49,534 nt of DNA from an uncultured Pseudobutyrivibrio sp. (GTDB taxonomy: Bacteria; Bacillota; Clostridia; Lachnospirales; Lachnospiraceae): the NCBI GenBank assembly GCA_946403965.1, contig CAMJBT010000019.1, positions 1 to 49,534 on the forward strand, written 5' to 3'. The stretch's first letter is position 1, and each line of letters begins with the position of its first letter. The notes below the pieces were generated by a model. It worked only from the letters and a program-made list of their open reading frames with translations. It did not search any database and was not told the origin of the DNA. Shown here in pieces: positions 24,421-33,486 of the stretch. Both the position numbers and the translations under genes were made by a program.

Positions 24421-24436
24421 AGTTTCACGTGAAATG
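24421..24436. promoter_or_regulatory. parS-like site (imperfect)
   Basis: The core GTTTCACGTGAAA matches parS, but the outer bases differ (AGTTTCACGTGAAATG). It lies in the gap between rsmG and the coiled-coil gene. Confidence 0.65.
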
Positions 24437-24440
24437 TATT

Positions 24441-25160
24441 TTATTTTAAAGGCTCTTTACTAGGAGTACCTGCTTTACGAGGATAAGCCTTAGGTGTTTT
24501 CTTTTCCTTATCAATTATAATAAATGATCTATTAATATCTGTTTTAGGAATAGAGAAAAAAACAGGGTCATTTAATTTTCCGCCCAGTTTTTCTATTGCT
24601 GAAACTCCAGTATTCAATTCCTCTTCTATATCACCAGATTTAAAACTAATAAAATGGCCACCTATATTAACAAGTGGAACGCAATATTCTGAAAGAGTAG
24701 AAATATTTGCTACAGCTCTACTTACAACTAAATCAAATTGTTCTCTAAAAGATTTATTTCTGCCTGCTTCCTCTGCTCTTGCATGAATTAATTGAACGTT
24801 TTTCAAAGAAAGAGCATCAACAACTTCTTGTAAAAATTTAATACGTTTATTTAAAGAATCTATTAAAACGAAATTAATATTTGGATAAGCAATTGCCATA
24901 GGGATACCAGGAAAACCAGCTCCGGTTCCTAAATCACATATAGTCTTTACATTATCTGGCATAACAGTACAAATAGATAGACTATCTATAAAATGTTTAA
25001 CTACAACTTCATTGAATTCAGTTATACCAGTAAGATTCATAACTTTATTTTTTTCTACTAATAATTCATAGAATAAGTCTAGCTGCTTAATTTGAGTTTC
25101 TGTTATATTAAAATTCCAACTAGATAAAGTTTCAATTAGATATGAATAATCTCTACTCAT
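24441..25160 (-). CDS. rsmG: 16S rRNA (guanine-527-N7) methyltransferase
   Basis: A 239-residue RsmG (GidB). It has KVMNLTGITEFNEVVVKHF, the SAM loop TICDLGTGAGFPGIPMAIA, FVLIDSLNKRIKFLQEVV and the conserved SRAVANISTLSEY, ending with the basic YPRKAGTPSKEPL. It methylates G527 in the 530 loop of 16S rRNA. It follows mnmG by 65 bases in the mnmE-mnmG-rsmG order typical of origins. Confidence 0.97.
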   Translation of the reverse strand: MSRDYSYLIETLSSWNFNITETQIKQLDLFYELLVEKNKVMNLTGITEFNEVVVKHFIDSLSICTVMPDNVKTICDLGTGAGFPGIPMAIAYPNINFVLIDSLNKRIKFLQEVVDALSLKNVQLIHARAEEAGRNKSFREQFDLVVSRAVANISTLSEYCVPLVNIGGHFISFKSGDIEEELNTGVSAIEKLGGKLNDPVFFSIPKTDINRSFIIIDKEKKTPKAYPRKAGTPSKEPLK

Positions 25161-25225
25161 AAAACTCCTTTAATTAATAATTTAAAAGAATCTATATATA
25201 AGGATATAATCATCCCATATATAAA

Positions 25226-27103
25226 CTACCCTTTAAAAGTTTCAAGATAAACTAATAATACAGAAATATCTGCAGGACTAACACCGGAAATACGTGATGC
25301 TTGACCTATATTTGCAGGACGTAATTTTGTAAGCTTTTGGCGTGCCTCAATGCGCAAGCTAGAAACATCCTCATAATTTATATTTTGTGGTATATTTTTA
25401 GACTCTAATTTTTTAAATTGTTTAACCTGTTTTTCCTGTCTAGAAAGATAACCCTCATACTTAATATAAATATTAACTTCTTCTCTAACCTCATCTGAAA
25501 GTTCTGGTCTTTCAGGATCGATTGGAGCAAGCTTATCATAATCAAGTTCTGGTCTACGAATTAAATCAACAAGTTTTATACCATTTGAAAGAGGTATACT
25601 TCCATAGGATTCAAGAAGTTCCTGTACTTCTTTTCTAGCACCAATATTAATTTCTTTAACACGTGCTACCTCATCATTAATTAAACGTTCCTTTTCAACT
25701 ACATGATCAAATCGTTCTTTAGATAAAAGACCTACCTCGTAACCGATTTTAGAGAGGCGTAAATCTGCATTATCCTGTCTAAGTAAAAGTCTATACTCCG
25801 ATCTTGATGTCATCATACGATAAGGTTCTTTTGTTTCTTTAGTAACAAGATCATCAATAAGAACTCCAATATAAGAATTGCTTCTATCAAGAATCATTGG
25901 TTCTTTATTAAGTAGTTTTAACGCGGCATTAATTCCAGCTACAAGTCCTTGTGCAGCTGCTTCTTCATAACCACTACTTCCATTAAATTGACCAGCAGCA
26001 AATAAACCATCGATATCTTTAAATTCTAATGAAGCTTTTAGTTGAGTTGCGTTTATACAATCATATTCAATAGCATAAGCATTACGTACAAACTTGCAAT
26101 TTTCAAGGCCAGGTACAGTTCTATACATTGCGTATTGCACATCCTCAGGCATTGAAGAACTCATACCACCAATATACATTTCATTTGTATTTAATCCTTC
26201 TGGTTCAACAAAAAGTTGATGACGGTTTTTATCTGCAAATCTCACAACCTTATCTTCTATACTTGGACAATATCTAGGACCAGTTCCTTCAATAACTCCA
26301 GAATACATAGGTGAACGATCAAGATTTGCTCTTATAATTTCATGTGTCTTTTCATTTGTATATGTAAGATAACAAGGAACCTGTTCAATTTGAACATCCT
26401 CTCTCTTAGTACTAAATGAAAAAGGTATAACAGGATTATCGCCAAGTTGTATTTCCATCTTAGAATAATCAATAGAATTTCCATCAATTCTTGCAGGGGT
26501 ACCGGTTTTAAAGCGGTTTATTTCTACATTATTTGTGATTAATGAATCTGTAAGATGGTTTGCTGCTTTTAATCCATTTGGGCCACAGTGTTCAATTACG
26601 TCACCGTATAAACATCTAGCTTTAAGATATGTTCCAGTACATATAACAACAGCTTTACAATGATATGTTGCACCTGAAAGAGTCTTTACACCCTTTATTT
26701 TTTTATCCTTAATAATTAATTCAGTAACTTCTGCTTGTCTTAAAGTAAGATTAGAAGTTTGCTGCATTATTTTTTTCATACGTGTAGAATATGCAGCTTT
26801 ATCAGCCTGAGCTCTAAGAGAATGAACTGCAGGACCTTTAGAAGAATTCAACATTTTTGATTGGATAAATGTATGATCAATATTGATACCCATCTCACCA
26901 CCCAAAGCGTCAAGTTCTCTAACTAAATGTCCTTTTGAGCTTCCACCAATATTTGGATTGCAAGGCATTAATGCAACTGAATCCATACTAATTGTAAAAC
27001 AAATTGTATTTAATCCCATTCGAGCAGAAGCAAGTGCAGCTTCACATCCAGCATGGCCTGCACCAATAACAACTACATCATAGGATTCTTCTACGTAACT
27101 CAT
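25226..27103 (-). CDS. mnmG: tRNA uridine 5-carboxymethylaminomethyl synthesis enzyme MnmG
   Basis: A 625-residue MnmG (GidA): FAD-binding [20 protein letters not shown] at the start, [15 protein letters not shown], the CNPNIGG cysteine block, [20 protein letters not shown] and a helical C-terminus ([19 protein letters not shown]). With MnmE it modifies U34 of several tRNAs. The ATG at 27103 has AGGAGA ahead; a start 21 bases earlier is weaker. It lies 37 bases after mnmE. Confidence 0.98.
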   Translation of the reverse strand: MSYVEESYDVVVIGAGHAGCEAALASARMGLNTICFTISMDSVALMPCNPNIGGSSKGHLVRELDALGGEMGINIDHTFIQSKMLNSSKGPAVHSLRAQADKAAYSTRMKKIMQQTSNLTLRQAEVTELIIKDKKIKGVKTLSGATYHCKAVVICTGTYLKARCLYGDVIEHCGPNGLKAANHLTDSLITNNVEINRFKTGTPARIDGNSIDYSKMEIQLGDNPVIPFSFSTKREDVQIEQVPCYLTYTNEKTHEIIRANLDRSPMYSGVIEGTGPRYCPSIEDKVVRFADKNRHQLFVEPEGLNTNEMYIGGMSSSMPEDVQYAMYRTVPGLENCKFVRNAYAIEYDCINATQLKASLEFKDIDGLFAAGQFNGSSGYEEAAAQGLVAGINAALKLLNKEPMILDRSNSYIGVLIDDLVTKETKEPYRMMTSRSEYRLLLRQDNADLRLSKIGYEVGLLSKERFDHVVEKERLINDEVARVKEINIGARKEVQELLESYGSIPLSNGIKLVDLIRRPELDYDKLAPIDPERPELSDEVREEVNIYIKYEGYLSRQEKQVKQFKKLESKNIPQNINYEDVSSLRIEARQKLTKLRPANIGQASRISGVSPADISVLLVYLETFKG

Positions 27104-27140
27104 AAATAAATCTCCTAAAACCAAATCTTATCATTCTATA

Positions 27141-28511
27141 TCATTTTCCCATACAAAATTCAGAGAAAATCTTGTTAGCTAAATCATCGTCAATAGTTTC
27201 ACCTGTGATTTCACCTAAATAATTGTATGCATCCATTAAATCGATAGAAAAGAAATCTTCTGGCATCATATTTTCAATGCTTGTAAGAACATTAGATAAA
27301 CTATTCTTAGCATTAATTAAACATCCCGCTTGTCTTGAATTTGTAATGTACAATGTATCATCAGATTTAACCTGACCAGTAAAAAACATATCTGTTATTT
27401 TTGATTCAAGAGTTTTTAATCCATCTAAACTAACAGATGAAAAAGGAATAACAGGTTTATCATACTTTTTGTATATTTCTTCCTCGCTGATTTGAGATAC
27501 GAGGTCAGATTTATTAAGTAATATAATTACTTTTTTATGAATAATCTTATTGATAATGAAAATGTCATTCTCATCTAATGGCCTTGAAGAATCAAGTACA
27601 AATAAAATTAAATCTGCATCATCTATAGAATCAAGTGCTTTATCTACACCAATCTTTTCAACAATATCATCAGTTTCTCTTATTCCTGCTGTATCTATAA
27701 TATTAAGAGCAACACCGTTAATTGTTATCTGTTCTTCTAATGTATCACGAGTAGTACCAGGAATATCAGTAACAATTGCCCTCTCTCTTCGTGATAAAGT
27801 ATTTAATAAAGAAGATTTACCTGCATTAGGCTTTCCTAAAATAAGTGTATTAATACCTTCTTTTAAAATGTGTCCAGATTTAAAAGATGAAATTAAATCA
27901 TTTATTGAATCAAGCATTTCATCTACTTTTTTTGAAAGCTCCTCTGGATATCCGTTTAAATCATAATGTTCGGGATCATCTAAAGCAGATTCTATATATG
28001 CAGTTTCATATAAAATTTTATTTCGTAAATCTACAATTATCTTATTTAAAGAACCAGAAAGTTGCTTTATAGAATTTTTCATTGCTAACTCTGAATTTGA
28101 AGAAATCAAATCCATTATTGATTCTGCTTCAGATAAATCAATACGTCCATTTAAAAAAGCTCTTTTTGTAAATTCACCTGGCTCAGCAATTCTTGCACCA
28201 TTTTTTACCAAAATAGAAAGTATTTTTTTTAATATAAGAATACCACCATGACAATCAATCTCTATAGTATCTTCAGTGGTATATGAACGAGGTGCCTTCA
28301 TAATCATAATAAGAACTTCATCAATTAATTCATTATTATCATATATATGACCATATTGGATAGTATGTGAATCACAATCAATCAATTTATTCTTACCACG
28401 AAAAATAGAATCCACTATTGGAATGGATTCCTCACCACTTACTCTGATAATTCCTATACCAGAACTATTCATTGACGTAGCTATTGCGCAAATGGTATCT
28501 GAATGATACAT
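27141..28511 (-). CDS. mnmE: tRNA modification GTPase MnmE
   Basis: A 456-residue MnmE (TrmE): the folate-binding N-terminal domain (IGIIRVSG, GEFTKRAFLNGRIDLSEAE), a helical domain, the inserted GTPase domain with GKPNAGKSSL, IPGTTRDT, DTAGIRET and NKSD, and the conserved C-terminal FCMGK with its functional Cys. GGAGGC precedes the ATG. It works with MnmG on tRNA U34. Confidence 0.98.
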   Translation of the reverse strand: MYHSDTICAIATSMNSSGIGIIRVSGEESIPIVDSIFRGKNKLIDCDSHTIQYGHIYDNNELIDEVLIMIMKAPRSYTTEDTIEIDCHGGILILKKILSILVKNGARIAEPGEFTKRAFLNGRIDLSEAESIMDLISSNSELAMKNSIKQLSGSLNKIIVDLRNKILYETAYIESALDDPEHYDLNGYPEELSKKVDEMLDSINDLISSFKSGHILKEGINTLILGKPNAGKSSLLNTLSRRERAIVTDIPGTTRDTLEEQITINGVALNIIDTAGIRETDDIVEKIGVDKALDSIDDADLILFVLDSSRPLDENDIFIINKIIHKKVIILLNKSDLVSQISEEEIYKKYDKPVIPFSSVSLDGLKTLESKITDMFFTGQVKSDDTLYITNSRQAGCLINAKNSLSNVLTSIENMMPEDFFSIDLMDAYNYLGEITGETIDDDLANKIFSEFCMGK

Positions 28512-28610
28512 AATGCCTCCAAAATGAAAAAACTAAAACAAAGTTAAAACAATACAATATTTATTATCTTAACTTTAACTTAGAAATAAATAAATTAAAA
28601 TCAAATATAA

Positions 28611-28640
28611 AGGGCTAGTCTATATTATAAGACTAACCCT
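28611..28640 (-). terminator. Hairpin between jag and mnmE, possibly a weak terminator
   Basis: AGGGCTAGTCT and AGACTAACCCT form an 11-bp stem with one G-U. On the minus strand it is followed only by TTATATTTG, so termination may be partial. Confidence 0.45.
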
Positions 28641-28661
28641 AAAAAATCAAAAGAAGGTTTT

Positions 28662-29291
28662 CTACTTCTTAAGAGTAATTACAACGTAACGATAAGGCTC
28701 TTCTCCTTCTGAATGAGTTGTAACATTATTATCATTCTGTAATGCAGAATGAATAATACGTCTTTCATAAGGATTCATAGCTTCAAGTGTAACAGCCTTC
28801 TTAGTTCTCTTTACCTTACTAGCCATATTCTTTGCAAGATTTTCTAATGTCTCTTTTCTACGACGTCTATAATCTTCAGTATCAATCTTAACTCTTGTAT
28901 AATTTTCTGAAGAACGATTAACAGCTAAATTTGTAAGATACTGTAATGAATCAAGAGTCTGTCCTCTCTTACCAATTAAAACTCCCATTTCAGGGCCAGC
29001 TAAATCAATTAAAAGAGTATTATCACTTTCATCTAAAGTCATTGAAATATTAACTTCAAGCTGCATAGCTTCAAAAACACCATCAAGAAATTCCTTTGCA
29101 ACTTGTTTTGGATCTTCATATGAAGAAATAACAACTTTAATTACAGCATCCTTTGAACCAATTCCAAGGAAACCATTACTTCCTTCTTCAATTACTTCGT
29201 ATTTAATTTCACTGGAAGTAACACCTAAGGCAACTGTTGCATTTGTAATAGCATCAGAAACAGTTTTTCCAGAAAACTCTTTATATTCCAT
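28662..29291 (-). CDS. khpB: RNA-binding protein Jag/KhpB
   Basis: A 209-residue Jag protein with three parts: Jag-N (YKEFSGKTVSDAITNATVAL, to about 52), a KH domain (MGVLIGKRGQTLDSLQYLTN) and an R3H domain (NPYERRIIHSALQ, the R-x3-H motif, near the end). The family binds RNA with KhpA and affects cell division and envelope growth. It follows yidC by 15 bases, as in most Firmicutes. Confidence 0.96.
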   Translation of the reverse strand: MEYKEFSGKTVSDAITNATVALGVTSSEIKYEVIEEGSNGFLGIGSKDAVIKVVISSYEDPKQVAKEFLDGVFEAMQLEVNISMTLDESDNTLLIDLAGPEMGVLIGKRGQTLDSLQYLTNLAVNRSSENYTRVKIDTEDYRRRRKETLENLAKNMASKVKRTKKAVTLEAMNPYERRIIHSALQNDNNVTTHSEGEEPYRYVVITLKK

Positions 29292-29306
29292 TAATTATTA
29301 TCCCCC

Positions 29307-30581
29307 TTATTTATTATTCATTTCATTAAATTGCTTCACAAGATTTGCTTTAGATGCAAGAGAACCATCTGTTGCACTCAATCTAAGCTCTTCAGCTTTT
29401 TTAAGTGTCTCTTCATCATTGCTTGCGAGATTTGCTTTTGAAGCTAAAGAATTATTTTTTGTACTCATACGAGCAGCTTCATAAATCTGAGCCTGACGAA
29501 TACCGCGCTTTTCAGCCTTTGCAGCTGCTTTTTCTTTATTCTTTTCAATAATACTTTCAAGATCAATCTTCTCAAAATGCTTATTTAAGAAAAACTGCTG
29601 AATAGAACGAACTACTGCACTAGCAATCCAATAAAAGCCAAGACCTACAGGAACTGAAAAACAGAAAAATAGTGAGACAAGTGGCATCATAAGATTCATT
29701 GTCTTCATCTGCTGAGCCATCTGATCAGACTGACCTTCTGTTGAAGTAGGAGTTAACTTGATATTTAATACCTGAGATAAATAAGCAAGTACAGGAATTA
29801 ATAAAGCACAAAACATTAGTGCAAAGTTTTTAGTGTCAGAACTCCAACCACTCTTTATTAGATTAAGAGGAGTTTCTGAAATATTTAAAATAAATAAGTA
29901 GTTAACCTTATCCAAAGCATTATGTGTACTAGTAATAACAGTATCTAAGTTTGAAAATTTTGATGAAAGTGAATCCCATCCTGACTGAGGAAGTTTATAT
30001 AAAACATCAACAATAGAATCAGAAATAACAGTAGTATCTTTTCCTGTGAATGTAGGAGAAATTGTTTTGATTCCAGTATCATCAAAAATAGCCTGCATAG
30101 TCTTTGCAAAACCATCAGTTGCCATAATGCCATCTACAAGATTAGAAAAAATATTCTTTACAGATGAAATATAAGCAGGAACATTATAGAAAACTCTATA
30201 TAATGCAAAAAGAATAGGCATTTGGATAATCATATAACCACAGCTACCAGCCATAGAAATACCATACTTATCGTAGAGAGCCTGAGTTTCCTCTTGCTGC
30301 TTCTGCATAGAAGCTTGATCCTTTTTACCTTTATATTTATCCTGAATTGCTTTCATTTCAGGCTGCATCTTACGCTGTAAAACAGCAAACTTCTGCTGCT
30401 TATATGTAAGAGGAAACATACAAATATAAATAAAAATAGTAAAAACAACAATAGTAACAGCTATATTCTCAATCCCAATTTGAGAAAGAAGAGTATAAAT
30501 CTTGTCCATAAACCATCCTAAAACCTTAGCAATAGGTCCGAGAATGGAACCGTTATAAGCGGTCAAAAATATTTCGCTCAA
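29307..30581 (-). CDS. yidC: Membrane protein insertase YidC/OxaI
   Basis: A 424-residue YidC. Membrane helices lie near residues 38-60, 115-135, 245-265 and 300-330; the first cytoplasmic loop (YKQQKFAVLQRKMQPEMKAI) and PILFALYRVF are typical. Between helices two and three is a long extracellular insert of about 90 residues. No lipobox is present, unlike SpoIIIJ of Bacillus. The charged C-terminal tail repeats SLASKANL twice. The start is a TTG with a strong GGAGG in front. It inserts proteins alone or with SecYEG and belongs to the rpmH-rnpA-yidD-yidC-jag cluster. Confidence 0.96.
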   Translation of the reverse strand: MSEIFLTAYNGSILGPIAKVLGWFMDKIYTLLSQIGIENIAVTIVVFTIFIYICMFPLTYKQQKFAVLQRKMQPEMKAIQDKYKGKKDQASMQKQQEETQALYDKYGISMAGSCGYMIIQMPILFALYRVFYNVPAYISSVKNIFSNLVDGIMATDGFAKTMQAIFDDTGIKTISPTFTGKDTTVISDSIVDVLYKLPQSGWDSLSSKFSNLDTVITSTHNALDKVNYLFILNISETPLNLIKSGWSSDTKNFALMFCALLIPVLAYLSQVLNIKLTPTSTEGQSDQMAQQMKTMNLMMPLVSLFFCFSVPVGLGFYWIASAVVRSIQQFFLNKHFEKIDLESIIEKNKEKAAAKAEKRGIRQAQIYEAARMSTKNNSLASKANLASNDEETLKKAEELRLSATDGSLASKANLVKQFNEMNNK

Positions 30582-30598
30582 TGTAAAACCTCCAGTTA

Positions 30599-30811
30599 CT
30601 AAGGAACCGGATCATAACCACCACGTGAAAAAGGATTACAACGCAAAAGTCTCCAGGTAGTTAAACAACCTCCTTTTATAACCCCATATTTTGTAATAGC
30701 CTCAAGACCATAATTAGAACATGTAGGGCAATAAGGACATTTCGTATGTTTCATTGGAGATATATATTTTTGATATAACCTAATTAAAAATATAAAAAAC
30801 TTCTTCAACAT
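30599..30811 (-). CDS. yidD: Membrane protein insertion efficiency factor YidD
   Basis: A 70-residue Yid[20 protein letters not shown], then [16 protein letters not shown] and [16 protein letters not shown], with the family's conserved cysteines. It is an inner-face amphipathic protein thought to help YidC. It lies 17 bases before yidC. Confidence 0.97.
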   Translation of the reverse strand: MLKKFFIFLIRLYQKYISPMKHTKCPYCPTCSNYGLEAITKYGVIKGGCLTTWRLLRCNPFSRGGYDPVP

Positions 30812-30831
30812 AATAGAAACGATGATTCCAT

Positions 30832-31170
30832 TTATTTTCTAGTTACTTTGTGAAGATTTGCAAGATGAAGCAATGATTTTTGTATTTCATCGAAATTTGC
30901 AGAAGCTGAGGCTTCTCTTGCAACGACTACAATGTCTAAACCACTATTAAACATCTCTTCATTTAGTCTATAACTTTCTCTTATCAGTCTCGTCAAATGA
31001 TGTCTAACTACTGAATTTCCAACCTTTTTACTAACAGAAATTCCAATACGATTTCGATCTGAATTATTATGGTATACATACATAACAAGCTGTCTATTAC
31101 CTTTTGATATACCTCGTCTGTATACAGTTGTGAAGTCTTTATTCTTTTTTATAGATTCACTAAATTCCAT
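30832..31170 (-). CDS. rnpA: Ribonuclease P protein component
   Basis: A 112-residue basic RnpA containing [20 protein letters not shown], the RNR-like [19 protein letters not shown] and RLIRESYRL. With RnpB RNA it cuts the 5' leader from tRNA precursors. It lies between rpmH and yidD in the canonical order. Confidence 0.97.
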   Translation of the reverse strand: MEFSESIKKNKDFTTVYRRGISKGNRQLVMYVYHNNSDRNRIGISVSKKVGNSVVRHHLTRLIRESYRLNEEMFNSGLDIVVVAREASASANFDEIQKSLLHLANLHKVTRK

Positions 31171-31197
31171 AATAAAAAAATTCCTTTAAATAGAAAG

Positions 31198-31219
31198 AAA
31201 GACCACATGGTCTGTGGCC
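31198..31219 (-). terminator. Weak hairpin between rpmH and rnpA
   Basis: GGCCACA and TGTGGTC pair around a five-base loop, followed on the minus strand by TTTCTTTC. It may act as an attenuator that lowers rnpA relative to rpmH. Confidence 0.4.
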
Positions 31220-31353
31220 TAAGCAGATAATTTCTTTCTTCCTTTTGCACGTCTAGCAGCAAGAACCTTACGTCCACCTGCTGTGCTCATTCTAGATCTA
31301 AATCCATGTACTTTGGATCTCTGTCTCTTTTTTGGTTGATATGTCATCTTCAT
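31219..31353 (-). CDS. rpmH: 50S ribosomal protein L34
   Basis: A 44-residue bL34 whose translation begins [18 protein letters not shown] and continues [20 protein letters not shown], ending KKLSA. It is too short for many gene finders but matches the family end to end. A GGAGGTGG ribosome site precedes the ATG. It is the first minus-strand gene left of the origin, so it marks the strand switch. Confidence 0.97.
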   Translation of the reverse strand: MKMTYQPKKRQRSKVHGFRSRMSTAGGRKVLAARRAKGRKKLSA

Positions 31354-31707
31354 AATATATCCACCTCCTCTTTATGAGAAAACATCAGTTGAAATTATAA
31401 AGGCAAAAGCCCATAAAGTCAATAAAAAATAGGATATTTAAATGCAAATATATTTGTGGATAACTAAAAAACACAATATCTTAATGAAATATAAAATAAG
31501 GAATACTAAATATAGTAGAAAACGTTAAAAATATTTTTTTTATTTATCTACAATATGTGGAAAACATTGTGGATAACAATTAATAATTTAAAAGTTATCC
31601 ACAATAAAATGATAAAAAAACTAAAATTATAGTATTATTAGGTGGATAAATATTTTTCTACATATGTGGATAAAAATATAAGACTTATATATGGCCTCAA
31701 ATTCTCA

Positions 31708-31778
31708 AAATAAGGCAATTTACGCTTTAAACAATCCCCATACCGTTTAACACAAAATATTGCTAAAAAGCCTTATTT
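31708..31778. repeat. Nested inverted repeats in oriC
   Basis: AAATAAGGC (31708-31716) is mirrored by GCCTTATTT (31770-31778), and within this lie TTTAAAC and GTTTAA. The right arm sits inside the dnaA promoter spacer. Confidence 0.65.
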
Positions 31779-31788
31779 AGTTTAGAAT
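31760..31788 (+). promoter_or_regulatory. Promoter of dnaA
   Basis: TTGCTA (31760-31765), 17 bases, TAGAAT (31783-31788). The start would be near 31795, with a perfect DnaA box at 31808-31816 inside the leader, as expected for self-repression. Confidence 0.7.
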
Positions 31789-31828
31789 ATAAAAGAATAT
31801 ATAGAATTGTGGATAAAAGGGAATTTAT

Positions 31829-33217
31829 ATGGAAGAAATTGTTAAAAATAAATGGGAAGAAATACTTACCTATTTAAAAAATGAATATGCTATTACAGAT
31901 GTATCTTATGATTCTTGGATAAAACCTCTTGAATTATTCCAAATAGAAGATAATAAATTATATCTTACATACAGTGGTGATCAAAATACAATGACTCTAG
32001 GTTATGTAACTAGAAAATACGCTACACCATTAAAAGTTACTATAGCAGAAATTACTGGAATACAGTTCGATGAAATCTTGGTTATTTCCCAGGAAAATGC
32101 AAATCAGATAAATAAAGAAAAAAATGCTGGTCTAATTAATATAGAAGAAACATCATCTTATGGTGAAAGAAAAATTGGAAATTCTACAATAAATCCAAAA
32201 TTTACTTTTGATAATTTCGTCGTAGGAAGAAATAATAGATTTGCACAGACTGCAGCACTTGCAGTTGCAGAGTCACCGGGTGAATTTTACAATCCTCTTT
32301 ATATCTATGGAGGTCCAGGACTTGGTAAAACTCACTTGATGCAAGCTATTGGAAATTACATTGAAAATCAAAATCCAAATACACATATTTTATATGTAAC
32401 ATCAGAAGAATTTACTAATGAAGTAATTGAAAACTTAAGAACTAACAACAACGCTTCTGCTATGCAGAGATTTAGAGATAAATATAGAACTGTTGATGTT
32501 CTTATGGTTGATGATATTCAATTTATCATTGGTAAAGAATCTACACAGGAAGAGTTTTTCCATACTTTTAATGCATTACACGCAATGGGAAAACAAATTG
32601 TTATATCATCTGATAAACCACCAAAAGATATGGAAACTTTAGATGATCGTTTCAAATCAAGATTCGATATGGGTCTAATGGCAGATATTGGATATCCTGA
32701 TTATGAAACCAGAATGGCTATCTTAAATAAAAAGATTGAAGAAAAAAACTTTAATTTAGACGAATCAATTAGAAAATATATTGCAGAAAATATTCAATCA
32801 AATATTCGAGAAATCGAAGGTGCATTAAACAAACTTATTGCTTTCTCAAGACTTGAAAAAATAGATATTACAATGGATATAGCTGAAAGAGAATTACAGA
32901 ATTTCATTTCTCCTAACATATCTAGAGAAATTACTCCACAGCTAATCATTGAAGTTGTTTCAGAACACTTCAATATTACGGTTGATCAAATGGCTTCAAA
33001 AAATAGATCTAGCTCAGTTGTTAGACCAAGACAAATTGCTATGTATCTATGTAACACAATGACTGATTCTTCATTACAAGCTATTGGTTTGCTTCTTGGA
33101 GGACGAGATCATTCAACAATCATCCATGGTGCAAACAAAATAGAAGATGAAATCGATAAGGATGAAAATACAAAAAATCTTGTAGAGACAATAAAAAAGA
33201 AAATCAATCCTAATTAA
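31829..33217 (+). CDS. dnaA: Chromosomal replication initiator DnaA
   Basis: A 462-residue DnaA. Domain I covers residues 1-80 (EEILTYLKNEYAITDVSYDSW). The AAA+ domain carries Walker A GGPGLGKTH (161-169), Walker B LMVDDIQF and the arginine-finger region (FKSRFDMGLM). Domain IV has the DnaA signature RQIAMYLCNTMTDSSLQAIG and GGRDHSTIIHG, which binds DnaA boxes. The ribosome site (AGGG) is modest. DnaA boxes occur on both sides of the gene. Confidence 0.99.
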   Translation: MEEIVKNKWEEILTYLKNEYAITDVSYDSWIKPLELFQIEDNKLYLTYSGDQNTMTLGYVTRKYATPLKVTIAEITGIQFDEILVISQENANQINKEKNAGLINIEETSSYGERKIGNSTINPKFTFDNFVVGRNNRFAQTAALAVAESPGEFYNPLYIYGGPGLGKTHLMQAIGNYIENQNPNTHILYVTSEEFTNEVIENLRTNNNASAMQRFRDKYRTVDVLMVDDIQFIIGKESTQEEFFHTFNALHAMGKQIVISSDKPPKDMETLDDRFKSRFDMGLMADIGYPDYETRMAILNKKIEEKNFNLDESIRKYIAENIQSNIREIEGALNKLIAFSRLEKIDITMDIAERELQNFISPNISREITPQLIIEVVSEHFNITVDQMASKNRSSSVVRPRQIAMYLCNTMTDSSLQAIGLLLGGRDHSTIIHGANKIEDEIDKDENTKNLVETIKKKINPN

Positions 33218-33486
33218 TGTTTAAAAGTTGTGGATAACATATAGGATAAATTGTTAAAACCATGTTAATACCATGCGGAAAATAAGTTGATAAAAATTTT
33301 AGTACAAAATTTATTCACAAAATATCCATACATTATCAATACTAAATTCACATATTTTTGCAATTTATTTTTCAATGTTTTACGCTGAAATAAAGGCGTT
33401 TCACAGTTATTTACAAATCAACAACCTATAAGAAGAGTACTAAGAAAATATATTTTATTTATTTTATTTAGAAAGGGAGCTATCAA
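33218..33486. other. Downstream part of oriC, between dnaA and dnaN
   Basis: A perfect DnaA box TGTGGATAA lies at 33229-33237. Relaxed ones follow at 33311 (TTATTCACA) and near 33408 (TTATTTACA) in an AT-rich gap. A two-part origin flanking dnaA is the Bacillus layout. Confidence 0.75.

Larger units (their letters stand above)
31377..31828. other. Replication origin, upstream part (oriC between rpmH and dnaA)
   Basis: Five perfect DnaA boxes TGTGGATAA/TTATCCACA lie at 31455-31463, 31568-31576, 31595-31603 (reverse), 31665-31673 and 31808-31816. Near-matches occur at 31556 (TGTGGAAAA) and 31641 (GGTGGATAA). The stretch 31604-31640 between boxes has almost no G or C and is the best candidate for the unwinding element. 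Genes on either side point away from here. Confidence 0.93.
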
